Below are positions 8,351-15,676 of a stretch of 54,395 bases of DNA, piece after piece (the first letter of the stretch is position 1; each line of letters opens with the position of its first letter). Source of the DNA: Algoriphagus sp. (lineage in GTDB: Bacteria > Bacteroidota > Bacteroidia > Cytophagales > Cyclobacteriaceae). The position numbers were made by a program, and so were the translations under genes. The notes under the pieces were generated by a model. The model saw nothing but the letters and a program-made list of their open reading frames with translations. It was not told where the DNA came from and did not search any database. The stretch spans positions 1-54,395 of the forward strand of contig JAGXQZ010000106.1 in assembly GCA_018336015.1 (NCBI GenBank). The letters are read 5' to 3'.

Positions 8351-9716
8351 ACTGCCGAAGATATTTCTGCCGAATTAGATTCAACTCCAGCTGCAACTCA
8401 TCCCGCTGGATAAATTTCCCCTGAATCATGATCGCTTGAGGCTTTTGCATGGTGGTCAAGTCTTCCAATGGATTTTTTTGTACCAATACAAATTCTGCCG
8501 CGGCACCGGGTTTTAATACTCCCCACTGCCCTTCCTGCCCCATGTATTTGGCAGGATTGACAGTACCGGTTTTTAGAATTTCATAATTGGACATGCCGGC
8601 TTTGGACATGGATTCAATCTCTCGATGGATAGAAAAACCGGGAACATTAAAAACCTGAGGAGAATCCGAACTCATGATCATCGGCACTCCGGCTTTGTGA
8701 AGTTCGAGGAAAAGCCACTGACGGAATTCCAAATACGGTTTCACTTTGGCCTCGGCCAACACCCCATCTGCTTCCATTTTAGATTTGGTATTGAACCACT
8801 GAGTGACCAATAAGCCTGGTAAATAGAGCATCTCGGGTTGCTGACGCAATTCGTAAGCGGGTTGATAGCCGAAATAACGCTCAAACAAAGTCATGGTCGG
8901 CGCCATCCAAGTTTTGTTTTCCAGACAAAGTTGGATCAAACCTGCCAGTTTGCTTTTATCCACCTGTGCAACCAAGTTCATGTTAAAAGGACCGGAGACG
9001 GTCGGATCAATCACTGTTCCGTCAGGAAGCATGGCCTCCAAAAATCCGTCTATGTGCTCTACTGATCGATAGCCACGAGTCACCGAAGTCACCAAGCCCA
9101 CATCCAGGGAAACGTGTCCTCCATAGAAAATCCCTTGCTTTTTGGCCTCATCGGCAATAGCCAAAAACTTTGGCGTATCCAATCCAGGATGCAACTTGAG
9201 GTGATCGTATCCTGCTGCTTTTTGTGCTCTTACCATAGCTCGACCCGCTTCCGGATCAGCGACTGTATTTCCATTGAAAGACGGGCCAGAGACAAAAGTT
9301 CGAGGTCCCAACAATTCCCCTTTCATCACCCGATCCCGAAGTGCCAAATGGGATTCGTGACCGAGCATACTTCTTATCCGAAGGACACCATTGGCCAAGT
9401 AAAGCATCATCACTTCTTCTTGAAATTCTGGCCCATATTGCTCAGGATTGGGTAAGTGACCATGAAATTCTGCCAAACCCGGAAAAACATACATCCCTCG
9501 ACCATCTAAAGTCCTCACACCAACTGCCGAAATCTCCTGCTCAGGCGCAATCTCTATAATCACCCCGTCTTTGACATAGATCGAGTGATCTTCCAAAACT
9601 TTGTCATCCAACATGGTGATCACATTCAAGTGATTGATCACAAGCTCCTGTGCAAAAACCGAAACAAAAGAACAGCTCAGAAAAAGGAGTGAAAACAGGA
9701 TTTTAATTGGTCTCAT
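8349..9716 (-). CDS. Exported amidohydrolase-family protein
   Basis: A 455-residue metal-dependent hydrolase of the imidazolonepropionase/prolidase-like amidohydrolase branch. A signal peptide (MRPIKILFSLLFLSCSFVSV, cleavage after VFA-Q) points to the periplasm or outside. Metal-site motifs in order: HGHLP (HxH), HLKLHPG (likely bridging Lys), GGHVS, VEHIDG and SSDSPQ (Asp). The bounded TIM-barrel architecture continues with the C-terminal PGAAAEFVLVQKNPLED segment. The substrate is unknown. I placed the start at 9716, at the signal peptide; 39 more codons are open upstream, but they translate an intergenic repeat. The stop codon sits in a TTTACGA-type repeat. Confidence 0.85.
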   Translation of the reverse strand: MRPIKILFSLLFLSCSFVSVFAQELVINHLNVITMLDDKVLEDHSIYVKDGVIIEIAPEQEISAVGVRTLDGRGMYVFPGLAEFHGHLPNPEQYGPEFQEEVMMLYLANGVLRIRSMLGHESHLALRDRVMKGELLGPRTFVSGPSFNGNTVADPEAGRAMVRAQKAAGYDHLKLHPGLDTPKFLAIADEAKKQGIFYGGHVSLDVGLVTSVTRGYRSVEHIDGFLEAMLPDGTVIDPTVSGPFNMNLVAQVDKSKLAGLIQLCLENKTWMAPTMTLFERYFGYQPAYELRQQPEMLYLPGLLVTQWFNTKSKMEADGVLAEAKVKPYLEFRQWLFLELHKAGVPMIMSSDSPQVFNVPGFSIHREIESMSKAGMSNYEILKTGTVNPAKYMGQEGQWGVLKPGAAAEFVLVQKNPLEDLTTMQKPQAIMIQGKFIQRDELQLELNLIRQKYLRQ

Positions 9717-9777
9717 AGCCAGATGGGTTAGGTTGGGAAACTTAAGTTCGGCCTTTCCCTTTTGTAAACCAATCCAG

Positions 9778-9896
9778 TGGTGGATTTTTTTGGGTTCACC
9801 GCGGAGACGCAGAGTACGCTGAGGCATATTCAAACTAAGAAAAAATAATCTGTGAAAATCAGCGTCTTTTTCTGTGAAAATCTGTGGGAAATTAAA
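9778..9896 (-). repeat. Word repeats: CTGCGTCTCCGCGG and CACAGATTTT types
   Basis: Read on the minus strand, this gap holds CCCACAGATTTTCACAG and CTGATTTTCACAG copies (about 9839-9893), then CAGCGTACTCTGCGTCTCC and GCGGTGAACC (9796-9826). The same CACAGAT word recurs as an inverted repeat at 13778-13823. The part closest to the amidohydrolase was read as codons in the longest ORF and is better treated as non-coding. Confidence 0.6.
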
Positions 9897-9925
9897 TTAA
9901 AAAGAGGCTGAATCGCTCCAGCCCT
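9897..9925 (-). terminator. Terminator after the gluconokinase/Gnd gene
   Basis: On the minus strand GGGCTG...CAGCC (9919-9924 with 9906-9910) forms a short GC-rich stem followed by TCTTTTTAATTT. It lies just after the post-stop repeat of the fusion gene. Confidence 0.7.
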
Positions 9926-9947
9926 TCGTAAATCGTAATCGTAAATC
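9926..9947 (-). repeat. TTTACGA-type word repeat abutting a stop codon
   Basis: On the minus strand the TGA stop of the fusion gene is followed directly by GATTTACGATTACGATTTAC. This is a shorter copy of the repeats after the stops at 4091 and 8349, in the same sense orientation. Confidence 0.75.
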
Positions 9948-11843
9948 TCAAATCCATTGGGTGTGGTAAAACTTCCCACTTGGATCGTCTTTGCGCTGAT
10001 AGGTATGCGCTCCAAAATAATCCCGTTGCGCCTGAATGACCGAAGCCGAAGACTCAGCTGTGATTCTTCCCAACAAATAATTGATCCCCGCACTCATCAC
10101 CGGCAAGGCAAAACCATGCGTCAAACCCAAACCAACCAATTCCGCTAAGGCTTTTCTTCCTGAAATCACTTGTTCTTTCACTCCTGACATTTCAAAGAAG
10201 GATACCTGATCGGAATAATTAGCGGAAATGGTCTCCATCAAACCCGACCGAATAATACAGCCATTGGTCCAGATTCGGGCAATTTCGTTGAAATTGAGAT
10301 TCCAGCCTTTGGTGTCTGAGACAGTTTTCATCAAGCGGAAACCTACCTCATGATTGATGATTCGGGCCAACCCATAGGCTTCTTTGATTTTGGGCAGCCA
10401 CGCTTCAAGTGAACCTTCGACTTGTTGGAATTCATGTTGGAAGGTCTTAGAAAACGCCACACGCATCGCTTTTTCTCCGGAAACGCCTCGTGCATTCACG
10501 GATTCAGCCAATGGACTGTAAGGAATTCCATACTCCAAAGCCGTTGTCAAAGACCAGGCTCCGGTGCCTTTTTGTCCAGCCTGATCAAGGATTTTATCCA
10601 AGAGCAATTCTCCGTTTTCCTTGAAAAGAAGCAGATCAGCCGTAATTTCCAATAAGAAGGACTTCAATTCACCTTTTCCCCAATCCGAAAAAATCGCAGA
10701 TACCTGCTCAGCCGTACAACCGAAACCGAATCGCAGTAAATGAACCAACTCCGCCAAAACCTGCATCTCACCGTACTCGATGGAGTTATGCACCATTTTG
10801 ATAAAGTGGCCCGAGCCTCCCGGACCCACATAAGTCACGCAGGGCTTTCCGTCTTTGTCTTTGGCAGAAATTCTTCCCAAGAAATCCTCCACCATTGCAT
10901 AGCCTTCTGCATTTCCTCCTGGCATAATGGATGGACCTTTTCTAGCTCCTTCTTCCCCACCAGAAACGCCCATCGGCAAAAAGTGCATGCCGACCTCTTT
11001 TAAACGATTGACTCTTCGATCCGAATCAAGATAGAATGAATTGCCACCATCGATGACCAAATCGTCCTTTTCCAAAATCGGAATCAGCGCATCCAATTGG
11101 GCATCGATCGCTGCCCCGGCAGGAATCATCATCAAAATCCTGCGTGGCTTTTCCAAAGAATCCACAAACTGCTGTAAGTCCTCGAACGCCAGCATATTGG
11201 AAAATTCCGGATTTTCATCGAGCACTTTTTTGGCGATGCCTTCTTCTTTTCCGGCGACAAATCGATTGTAAAGTGAGACGGGAACGCCTTTTTCGGCCAG
11301 ATTGAGCGCTAAGCTTTTGCCCATGACGCCCATCCCGATGACTCCCATTTTCATGTTCATAGGTTGAGAAGTTAAATAGTGAAGGGAAGCTTCCAGCAGT
11401 TGCTCAGGAGCCCCCGTGATATCCAATAAGAATCCGGTTTGTGGCTTTTCCCAAACGGCAATTTGGGAATCCAGCATTCCGGCTTTCATGTAATGGTTTT
11501 TTCGGGCAAGCATTCGTTCCCAAATCAAATCCCGACTTCCTGTGAGATGAATCCAGCGGAGATTATCGGAAACTGACAGCTTTTCCCGATACCAATTTTT
11601 CAAAGCCGAACAGGCCAAAACCGCACCGCCTTTTTGCTCAGAAGTCAAGAGCTGATCCGCCAAAGCCTGAAGCCAAGGCTGCCGGTCTTCATCATTAAGC
11701 GGATGCCCTGCGCTCATTTTGGCAATATTTTCCGCAGGATGAAAATGATCCGCATCGAAAAAAGGAAGACGGAGCCTTTCGGCCAAGAGCGTTCCAAGGG
11801 TAGTTTTCCCCGTTCCCGATACACCGGTGACGATTACAAGCAT
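9948..11843 (-). CDS. Fused gluconokinase / 6-phosphogluconate dehydrogenase
   Basis: One 631-residue frame carries two complete enzymes. Residues 1-161 are a gluconokinase (GntK type): P-loop GVSGTGKTT, then DADHFHPAENIAKMSAGHPLND and DRQPWL. Residues 162-631 are a full-length decarboxylating 6-phosphogluconate dehydrogenase: MGVIGMGVMGKSLALNLA nucleotide fold, GVSGGEEGARKGPSIMPGG, GSGHFIKMVHNSIEYGEMQ with the catalytic Lys, and QAQRDYFGAHTY near the end. The chain would turn gluconate into 6-phosphogluconate and then ribulose-5-phosphate. There is no stop or gap at the junction (SQPMNMKMG); an internal ATG at 11360 could also start a separate Gnd. No zwf or pgl gene is adjacent. Confidence 0.9.
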   Translation of the reverse strand: MLVIVTGVSGTGKTTLGTLLAERLRLPFFDADHFHPAENIAKMSAGHPLNDEDRQPWLQALADQLLTSEQKGGAVLACSALKNWYREKLSVSDNLRWIHLTGSRDLIWERMLARKNHYMKAGMLDSQIAVWEKPQTGFLLDITGAPEQLLEASLHYLTSQPMNMKMGVIGMGVMGKSLALNLAEKGVPVSLYNRFVAGKEEGIAKKVLDENPEFSNMLAFEDLQQFVDSLEKPRRILMMIPAGAAIDAQLDALIPILEKDDLVIDGGNSFYLDSDRRVNRLKEVGMHFLPMGVSGGEEGARKGPSIMPGGNAEGYAMVEDFLGRISAKDKDGKPCVTYVGPGGSGHFIKMVHNSIEYGEMQVLAELVHLLRFGFGCTAEQVSAIFSDWGKGELKSFLLEITADLLLFKENGELLLDKILDQAGQKGTGAWSLTTALEYGIPYSPLAESVNARGVSGEKAMRVAFSKTFQHEFQQVEGSLEAWLPKIKEAYGLARIINHEVGFRLMKTVSDTKGWNLNFNEIARIWTNGCIIRSGLMETISANYSDQVSFFEMSGVKEQVISGRKALAELVGLGLTHGFALPVMSAGINYLLGRITAESSASVIQAQRDYFGAHTYQRKDDPSGKFYHTQWI

Positions 11844-11886
11844 GGGGCGAAGTTAATTTATTTGGAGTCAACAGCACATAATTAAA

Positions 11887-12000
11887 ATGATATTGTCAAC
11901 GGTCAACCGACCACAGTCCACCGAAGTTCGGAAATCACATCGATCGGTGGACTGTCGACCATGGACAGTCGACAACCTTACAACTTTCAAATCCATTCCA
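11887..12000. repeat. Word-repeat region with 11-bp perfect inverted repeat
   Basis: CAGTCCACCGA (11914-11924) pairs perfectly with TCGGTGGACTG (11944-11954). Next to it GTCGACCATGGACAGTCGAC repeats the GTCGAC/GACAGTC word, and then CCTTACAACTTTC follows. The frame is open here, so this stretch is easily mistaken for the N-terminus of the ABC-F protein. Confidence 0.7.
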
Positions 12001-12020
12001 CCTGACAACTCCAAAATTCC

Positions 12021-12028
12021 TACCTTTG
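12021..12028 (+). promoter_or_regulatory. Probable -7 promoter box for the ABC-F gene
   Basis: TACCTTTG matches the Bacteroidota TAnnTTTG box, 20 bases before the chosen ATG at 12049. No clear -33 TTG is seen. Its place inside the longest ORF supports the shorter start. Confidence 0.5.
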
Positions 12029-12048
12029 CCCCTTCAATTCCAAGATTC

Positions 12049-13686
12049 ATGATTTCAGTCGATAACGTGACCGTCATGCACGGCGGCACACCGCTTTTCA
12101 GCAATATCACCTTCAACATCAACGAGAGCGACAAGATCGCCCTCATGGGTAAAAACGGGGCGGGAAAATCTACCCTCCTCAAGATCATTGCCGGACAAAG
12201 CAAGCCAACCTCCGGTACAGTTTCTGCCCCAAAAGGCTATGTCGTAGCTTATTTGCCTCAGCATTTGCTCACTGCGGATGATTGCAGTGTGATGGAGGAG
12301 ACGGCCAAAGCCTTTGCCTCTTACCTCGGCATGAAGGAGGAAATCGACCGAATCAACGAGGAACTGACTGTGCGAACAGACTATGAATCGGAAGATTATT
12401 ACAAACTGATCGAAAAAGTCTCCGAACTCAGTGAGAAATTCTACGCCATCGAAGAGATCAACTACGAGGCAGAAGTAGAAAAAGTGTTGTTGGGTTTAGG
12501 TTTCGTTCGCGAAGATTTTCAGCGATCCACATCTGAATTTTCCGGAGGGTGGAGAATGCGGATCGAGCTGGCAAAAATCCTGTTGCAAAAGCCTGATCTG
12601 ATCCTTCTCGACGAACCGACCAACCACCTGGACATCGAATCCATCCAATGGCTGGAAGAATTTCTGATGACCAAAGCCAAAGCTGTGGTGGTGATTTCCC
12701 ACGACCGGGCCTTTGTCGACAACATCACCACACGAACCATCGAAGTGACGATGGGCCGTATTTACGACTACAAAGCGAAATACAGCCATTACCTGGAACT
12801 TCGCAAAGAGCGTCGCGAGCAGCAGCAAAAGCACTACGAAGAGCAGCAGAAGTTTATCGCCGAAACGACCCAATTTATCGAGCGCTTCAAGGGCACCTAT
12901 TCCAAAACACTTCAGGTGCAGTCCCGCGTGAAAATGCTCGAAAAACTGGAGCTAGTAGAAGTGGATGAGGTGGATACTTCTGCCTTGAAACTCCGGTTTC
13001 CACCTTCTCCCAGATCAGGAAAATATCCGGTGATTGTCGAGGAAATGGGAAAAACCTATGGAGATCATGTGGTGTTCAAAAACGCCTCCATGACCATCGA
13101 GCAAGGACAAAAAGTAGCTTTTGTCGGGAAAAACGGGGAAGGTAAATCCACCATGATCAAGGCGATTATGGGCGAGATCGACTTCCAGGGAAAATGTGAA
13201 CTCGGTCACAATGCAATGATCGGGTACTTTGCGCAGAATCAAGCCTCACTTTTAGACGAGTCCATTACGATTTTTGAAACGATTGATAACATCGCTGTGG
13301 GAGAGATCCGAACCAAAATCAAAGATATTCTCGGAGCCTTCATGTTTAAGGGCGATGATATCAACAAGAAAGTCAAAGTGCTTTCCGGTGGAGAAAAAAC
13401 CCGATTGGCGATGATCAAATTGCTCTTGGAGCCGGTAAACTTGCTAATTCTTGACGAACCAACGAACCATTTGGACATGAAGACCAAGGACATCATCAAG
13501 GATGCGTTGAAAGCTTTTGACGGCACTTTGATTGTGGTGTCTCACGACCGGGATTTCTTGGATGGCTTGGTGACCAAAGTTTTTGAATTTGGCAATAAAC
13601 GAGTGCGTGAGCACTTCGAAGACATTAACGGCTTCCTGAGAAATAAGAAGATGGAGAATTTGAGGGAAGTGGAGCGCAAACAGTAG
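12049..13686 (+). CDS. ABC-F family ATPase (YbiT/YkpA-like)
   Basis: A 545-residue soluble protein with two ABC nucleotide-binding domains and no membrane segments, as in ABC-F proteins that act on ribosomes. Domain 1 shows Walker A GKNGAGKST, signature SGGWRMRIELAKILL and [13 protein letters not shown] charged linker (RKERREQQQKHYEEQQKF) follows. Domain 2 shows GKNGEGKST, LSGGEKTRLAMIK and [12 protein letters not shown]. The start was set at MISVDNVTVMHG (12049), where homology begins. A 54-codon upstream extension covers repeats and a promoter box. The role may be ribosome rescue or translation tuning; antibiotic protection cannot be excluded. A second paralogue, ettA, lies at 26709-28388. 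Confidence 0.87.
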   Translation: MISVDNVTVMHGGTPLFSNITFNINESDKIALMGKNGAGKSTLLKIIAGQSKPTSGTVSAPKGYVVAYLPQHLLTADDCSVMEETAKAFASYLGMKEEIDRINEELTVRTDYESEDYYKLIEKVSELSEKFYAIEEINYEAEVEKVLLGLGFVREDFQRSTSEFSGGWRMRIELAKILLQKPDLILLDEPTNHLDIESIQWLEEFLMTKAKAVVVISHDRAFVDNITTRTIEVTMGRIYDYKAKYSHYLELRKERREQQQKHYEEQQKFIAETTQFIERFKGTYSKTLQVQSRVKMLEKLELVEVDEVDTSALKLRFPPSPRSGKYPVIVEEMGKTYGDHVVFKNASMTIEQGQKVAFVGKNGEGKSTMIKAIMGEIDFQGKCELGHNAMIGYFAQNQASLLDESITIFETIDNIAVGEIRTKIKDILGAFMFKGDDINKKVKVLSGGEKTRLAMIKLLLEPVNLLILDEPTNHLDMKTKDIIKDALKAFDGTLIVVSHDRDFLDGLVTKVFEFGNKRVREHFEDINGFLRNKKMENLREVERKQ

Positions 13687-13745
13687 TCAGTCTCGGTTTG
13701 CAGTAATCAGTACATCGAAAGTCAGAAGTATAAAGTCAGAAGGCT
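13686..13745 (+). repeat. Post-stop word repeat (CAGT/TCAG type)
   Basis: Just after the ABC-F stop comes CAGTCTCGGTTTGCAGTA (13688-13705), then AGTCAGAAGTATAAAGTCAGAAG. The first 18 bases match 17 of 18 bases found right after the stop of the other ABC-F gene (26688-26705, read on the minus strand). Confidence 0.7.
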
Positions 13746-13750
13746 GAAAA

Positions 13751-13779
13751 TCCGGAGTGAAAGCTTCGGGTTTTTTATT
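13751..13779 (+). terminator. Terminator after the ABC-F gene
   Basis: CCGGAG and CTTCGG pair (one G-T wobble) around a TGAAAG loop and are followed by GGTTTTTTATT. Confidence 0.75.
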
Positions 13780-13823
13780 GCCGCAGATCCACAGAAAAAA
13801 GGAAATCTGTGCATCTGTGGCAA
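13778..13823. repeat. 17-bp inverted repeat after the Gfo/Idh stop
   Basis: TTGCCGCAGATCCACAG (13778-13794) and CTGTGCATCTGTGGCAA (13807-13823) pair at 15 of 17 positions around a 12-base A-rich loop. The element ends 4 bases from the stop of the oxidoreductase gene. The CACAGAT word is shared with 9839-9893. Confidence 0.8.
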
Positions 13824-13827
13824 AACC

Positions 13828-14865
13828 TTATTCCGAGAACGGAAATCGGATCAGCTGTTCCTCCTTGCTTGATTGGTAAATAGCCCGAATGAGTTCCAAG
13901 GATTTTCGGGATTTGGGTCCATCGACTTCGGGTTGATTTCCAGTTTCGATCGCTTGGAGAAAATCCATCCACTGTTTGGCATGAAGCTCGAAGCCAATTG
14001 CATTGGGATCGGAGGAACCTGATGCTGCGTTATGTTCAGTTTTTGCTATTGGACTTTCCATTCCCCGAACATTCCAAGCAGTCAACTTCCCTGCTTCCAA
14101 AATCGCACTTCCTTCTGTTCCATAAATCTCCAAACGCTCTAGATATCCGGGATAAAGGGAAGTGCCTGCTGTGATCGTTCCCATCGCTCCTGATTTGAAA
14201 TTGACCAAAGCTGCTCCTAAATCCTCCCCTTCGATGGGATAGAGCGTGGTCTTCACTTTTCCAAAAACAGAATCAACTTCTCCCATCACTTCTAAAAGAA
14301 GATCCAACGTATGAATGGCCTGATTGATCAGGGCGCCTCCTCCGTCATAGGTTAAGGTTCCTTTCCACTGGCTGGAAGAATAATAATTGGCATCACGAAA
14401 CCAATTGACCGCTGCATTTCCCATTAGCAGTCGACCAAAAACCCCATTCGATATCGCATCCTTTAACTTAGTAAAATCAGGAGAAAAGCGATTTTGAAAA
14501 ACTACTCCCAACTTTACATGTTGAGCCTCGGCAGCTTGGATCAATTGATCTGCCCGATCCAAAGTAACCTCTATCGGTTTTTCAATAAAGACATGTTTTC
14601 CTGCTTCAATGGCTTTGAGCGCAGGCTCTAGGTGCATCCCACTAGGAGTACAAATGCAAACTACCTCAAGGTCAGGAGATGAGATAAATTCCTCCCAATT
14701 ACTGAATACCGGCACCGAAAATTTCTCCCTGGCTTTTGCCGCACTGGGAGGATTTGGATTGAAAAGACCAATCAATTCGGCATTGACCAAACTAGCGATG
14801 GCTTGCGCATGCTTGAGGGCAATGGCACCTGTACCGATGATTCCGATTTTGTATAGCTTTTCCAT
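13828..14865 (-). CDS. Gfo/Idh/MocA family oxidoreductase
   Basis: A 345-residue NAD(P)-dependent sugar-type dehydrogenase. The N-terminal Rossmann motif is IGIIGTGAIALKHAQAI (residues 7-23). The family's EKP catalytic-Lys motif is seen in GKHVFIEKPIEVTLD, and GGGALINQAIHTLDLLL gives the substrate-side His. The second half is the expected alpha/beta domain. Family members oxidise or reduce sugars, inositols or amino-sugar derivatives; the substrate here is unknown. It starts 2 bases after the MtfA-like gene ends, so the two are probably one transcript. There is no Tat or Sec signal, so it should be cytoplasmic. Confidence 0.87.
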   Translation of the reverse strand: MEKLYKIGIIGTGAIALKHAQAIASLVNAELIGLFNPNPPSAAKAREKFSVPVFSNWEEFISSPDLEVVCICTPSGMHLEPALKAIEAGKHVFIEKPIEVTLDRADQLIQAAEAQHVKLGVVFQNRFSPDFTKLKDAISNGVFGRLLMGNAAVNWFRDANYYSSSQWKGTLTYDGGGALINQAIHTLDLLLEVMGEVDSVFGKVKTTLYPIEGEDLGAALVNFKSGAMGTITAGTSLYPGYLERLEIYGTEGSAILEAGKLTAWNVRGMESPIAKTEHNAASGSSDPNAIGFELHAKQWMDFLQAIETGNQPEVDGPKSRKSLELIRAIYQSSKEEQLIRFPFSE

Positions 14866-14867
14866 GC

Positions 14868-15614
14868 CTACTTCATTAATACCAAGGGATCCTGTCTCAG
14901 TAAGTGGACCAAGGCTTTATACATGTTGGGATGATAGTTTTTCAAATCCTGACTTCGCTCAAAAAAGCTTTCCAAGGCGACTGCAAAAAATTCGTGTTCA
15001 TTTAACCCGGCACTTTCACGAAACAGGCTGGGTAAACCTTTTCTGAGCCTTTCCATTTCAGCCGGAACCCATTGGGTATACTCAGTCCAAGCTTTAGGAT
15101 TAAACTCATGTTCTCCGTCGGTTTCGATCAGATTGGCTAGTTTCAATGCATGGGCAATTTCATGGATACCCACATTTACTCCATCTGATGGATCTGCCAT
15201 ACCTTCTACGAAGCACTTCCAAGAGACTACAATCAACCCATGTTTTGGATTCACTTCTCCGCGGTGGTACACTTTATTGACCGTGCTGTAGTAGGCATTT
15301 GGATAAACCAAGATAGTATGGAAGTGTGCTAAGCGAAGTCTTTTCCAACCGAAAATGACCATCGTAATCGTAGCTCCAATCAAAACCTCCATTTCGGAGG
15401 TCACCTCTTCCAAACCTCCCCTCGGTGCAAATCGCTTGGTAGAAAGTATAGTTTCTAATTTGACAAGAAACTCTTTTCTATGGATGGGTTTGAGCCTTGC
15501 GAAATAGGGGAAATGAATATCTAAAAACCGGATCTCCTCTGGAGTAACTTTCCTAGGAAAGAGCTTCCAACGGGTCTCATTAATAAATTGAATAAACAGG
15601 TAGGTGGCAAACAT
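14868..15614 (-). CDS. mtfA: MtfA-like zinc peptidase
   Basis: A 248-residue protein of the MtfA (DUF980) family. The zinc motif HEIAH lies in GVNIGIHEIAHALKLANL-like sequence (seen here as GVNVGIHEIAHALK), with a downstream Glu-rich helix (AVALESFFE) as in the family. In E. coli MtfA binds the repressor Mlc and has peptidase activity; whether that applies here is unknown. The N-terminus is hydrophobic (MFATYLFIQFI). I placed the start at 15614 because the longer frame begins at 15653, inside the hairpin that ends the rny transcript. A Gfo/Idh oxidoreductase follows directly. Confidence 0.82.
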   Translation of the reverse strand: MFATYLFIQFINETRWKLFPRKVTPEEIRFLDIHFPYFARLKPIHRKEFLVKLETILSTKRFAPRGGLEEVTSEMEVLIGATITMVIFGWKRLRLAHFHTILVYPNAYYSTVNKVYHRGEVNPKHGLIVVSWKCFVEGMADPSDGVNVGIHEIAHALKLANLIETDGEHEFNPKAWTEYTQWVPAEMERLRKGLPSLFRESAGLNEHEFFAVALESFFERSQDLKNYHPNMYKALVHLLRQDPLVLMK

Positions 15615-15617
15615 CAG

Positions 15618-15655
15618 AAAATAAAAATGGCAACCACCTAAAGTAGTTGCCATTT
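15618..15655 (-). terminator. Terminator after rny
   Basis: AAATGGCAAC (15625-15634) and GTTGCCATTT (15646-15655) form a perfect 10-bp stem. On the minus strand it is followed by TTATTTTC, 22 bases after the rny stop. Confidence 0.88.
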
Positions 15656-15676
15656 GTCAGAAAATCAATTTTCAAT

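Noticed and set aside
9717..9833. N-terminal extension of the amidohydrolase (MNMPQRTLRLRG...)
   Set aside because: It translates the CTGCGTCTCCGCGG repeat, and a proper signal peptide begins at 9716.
15615..15653. Longer start for the MtfA-like gene
   Set aside because: The ATG at 15653 lies in the terminator hairpin of rny; the ATG at 15614 is better.
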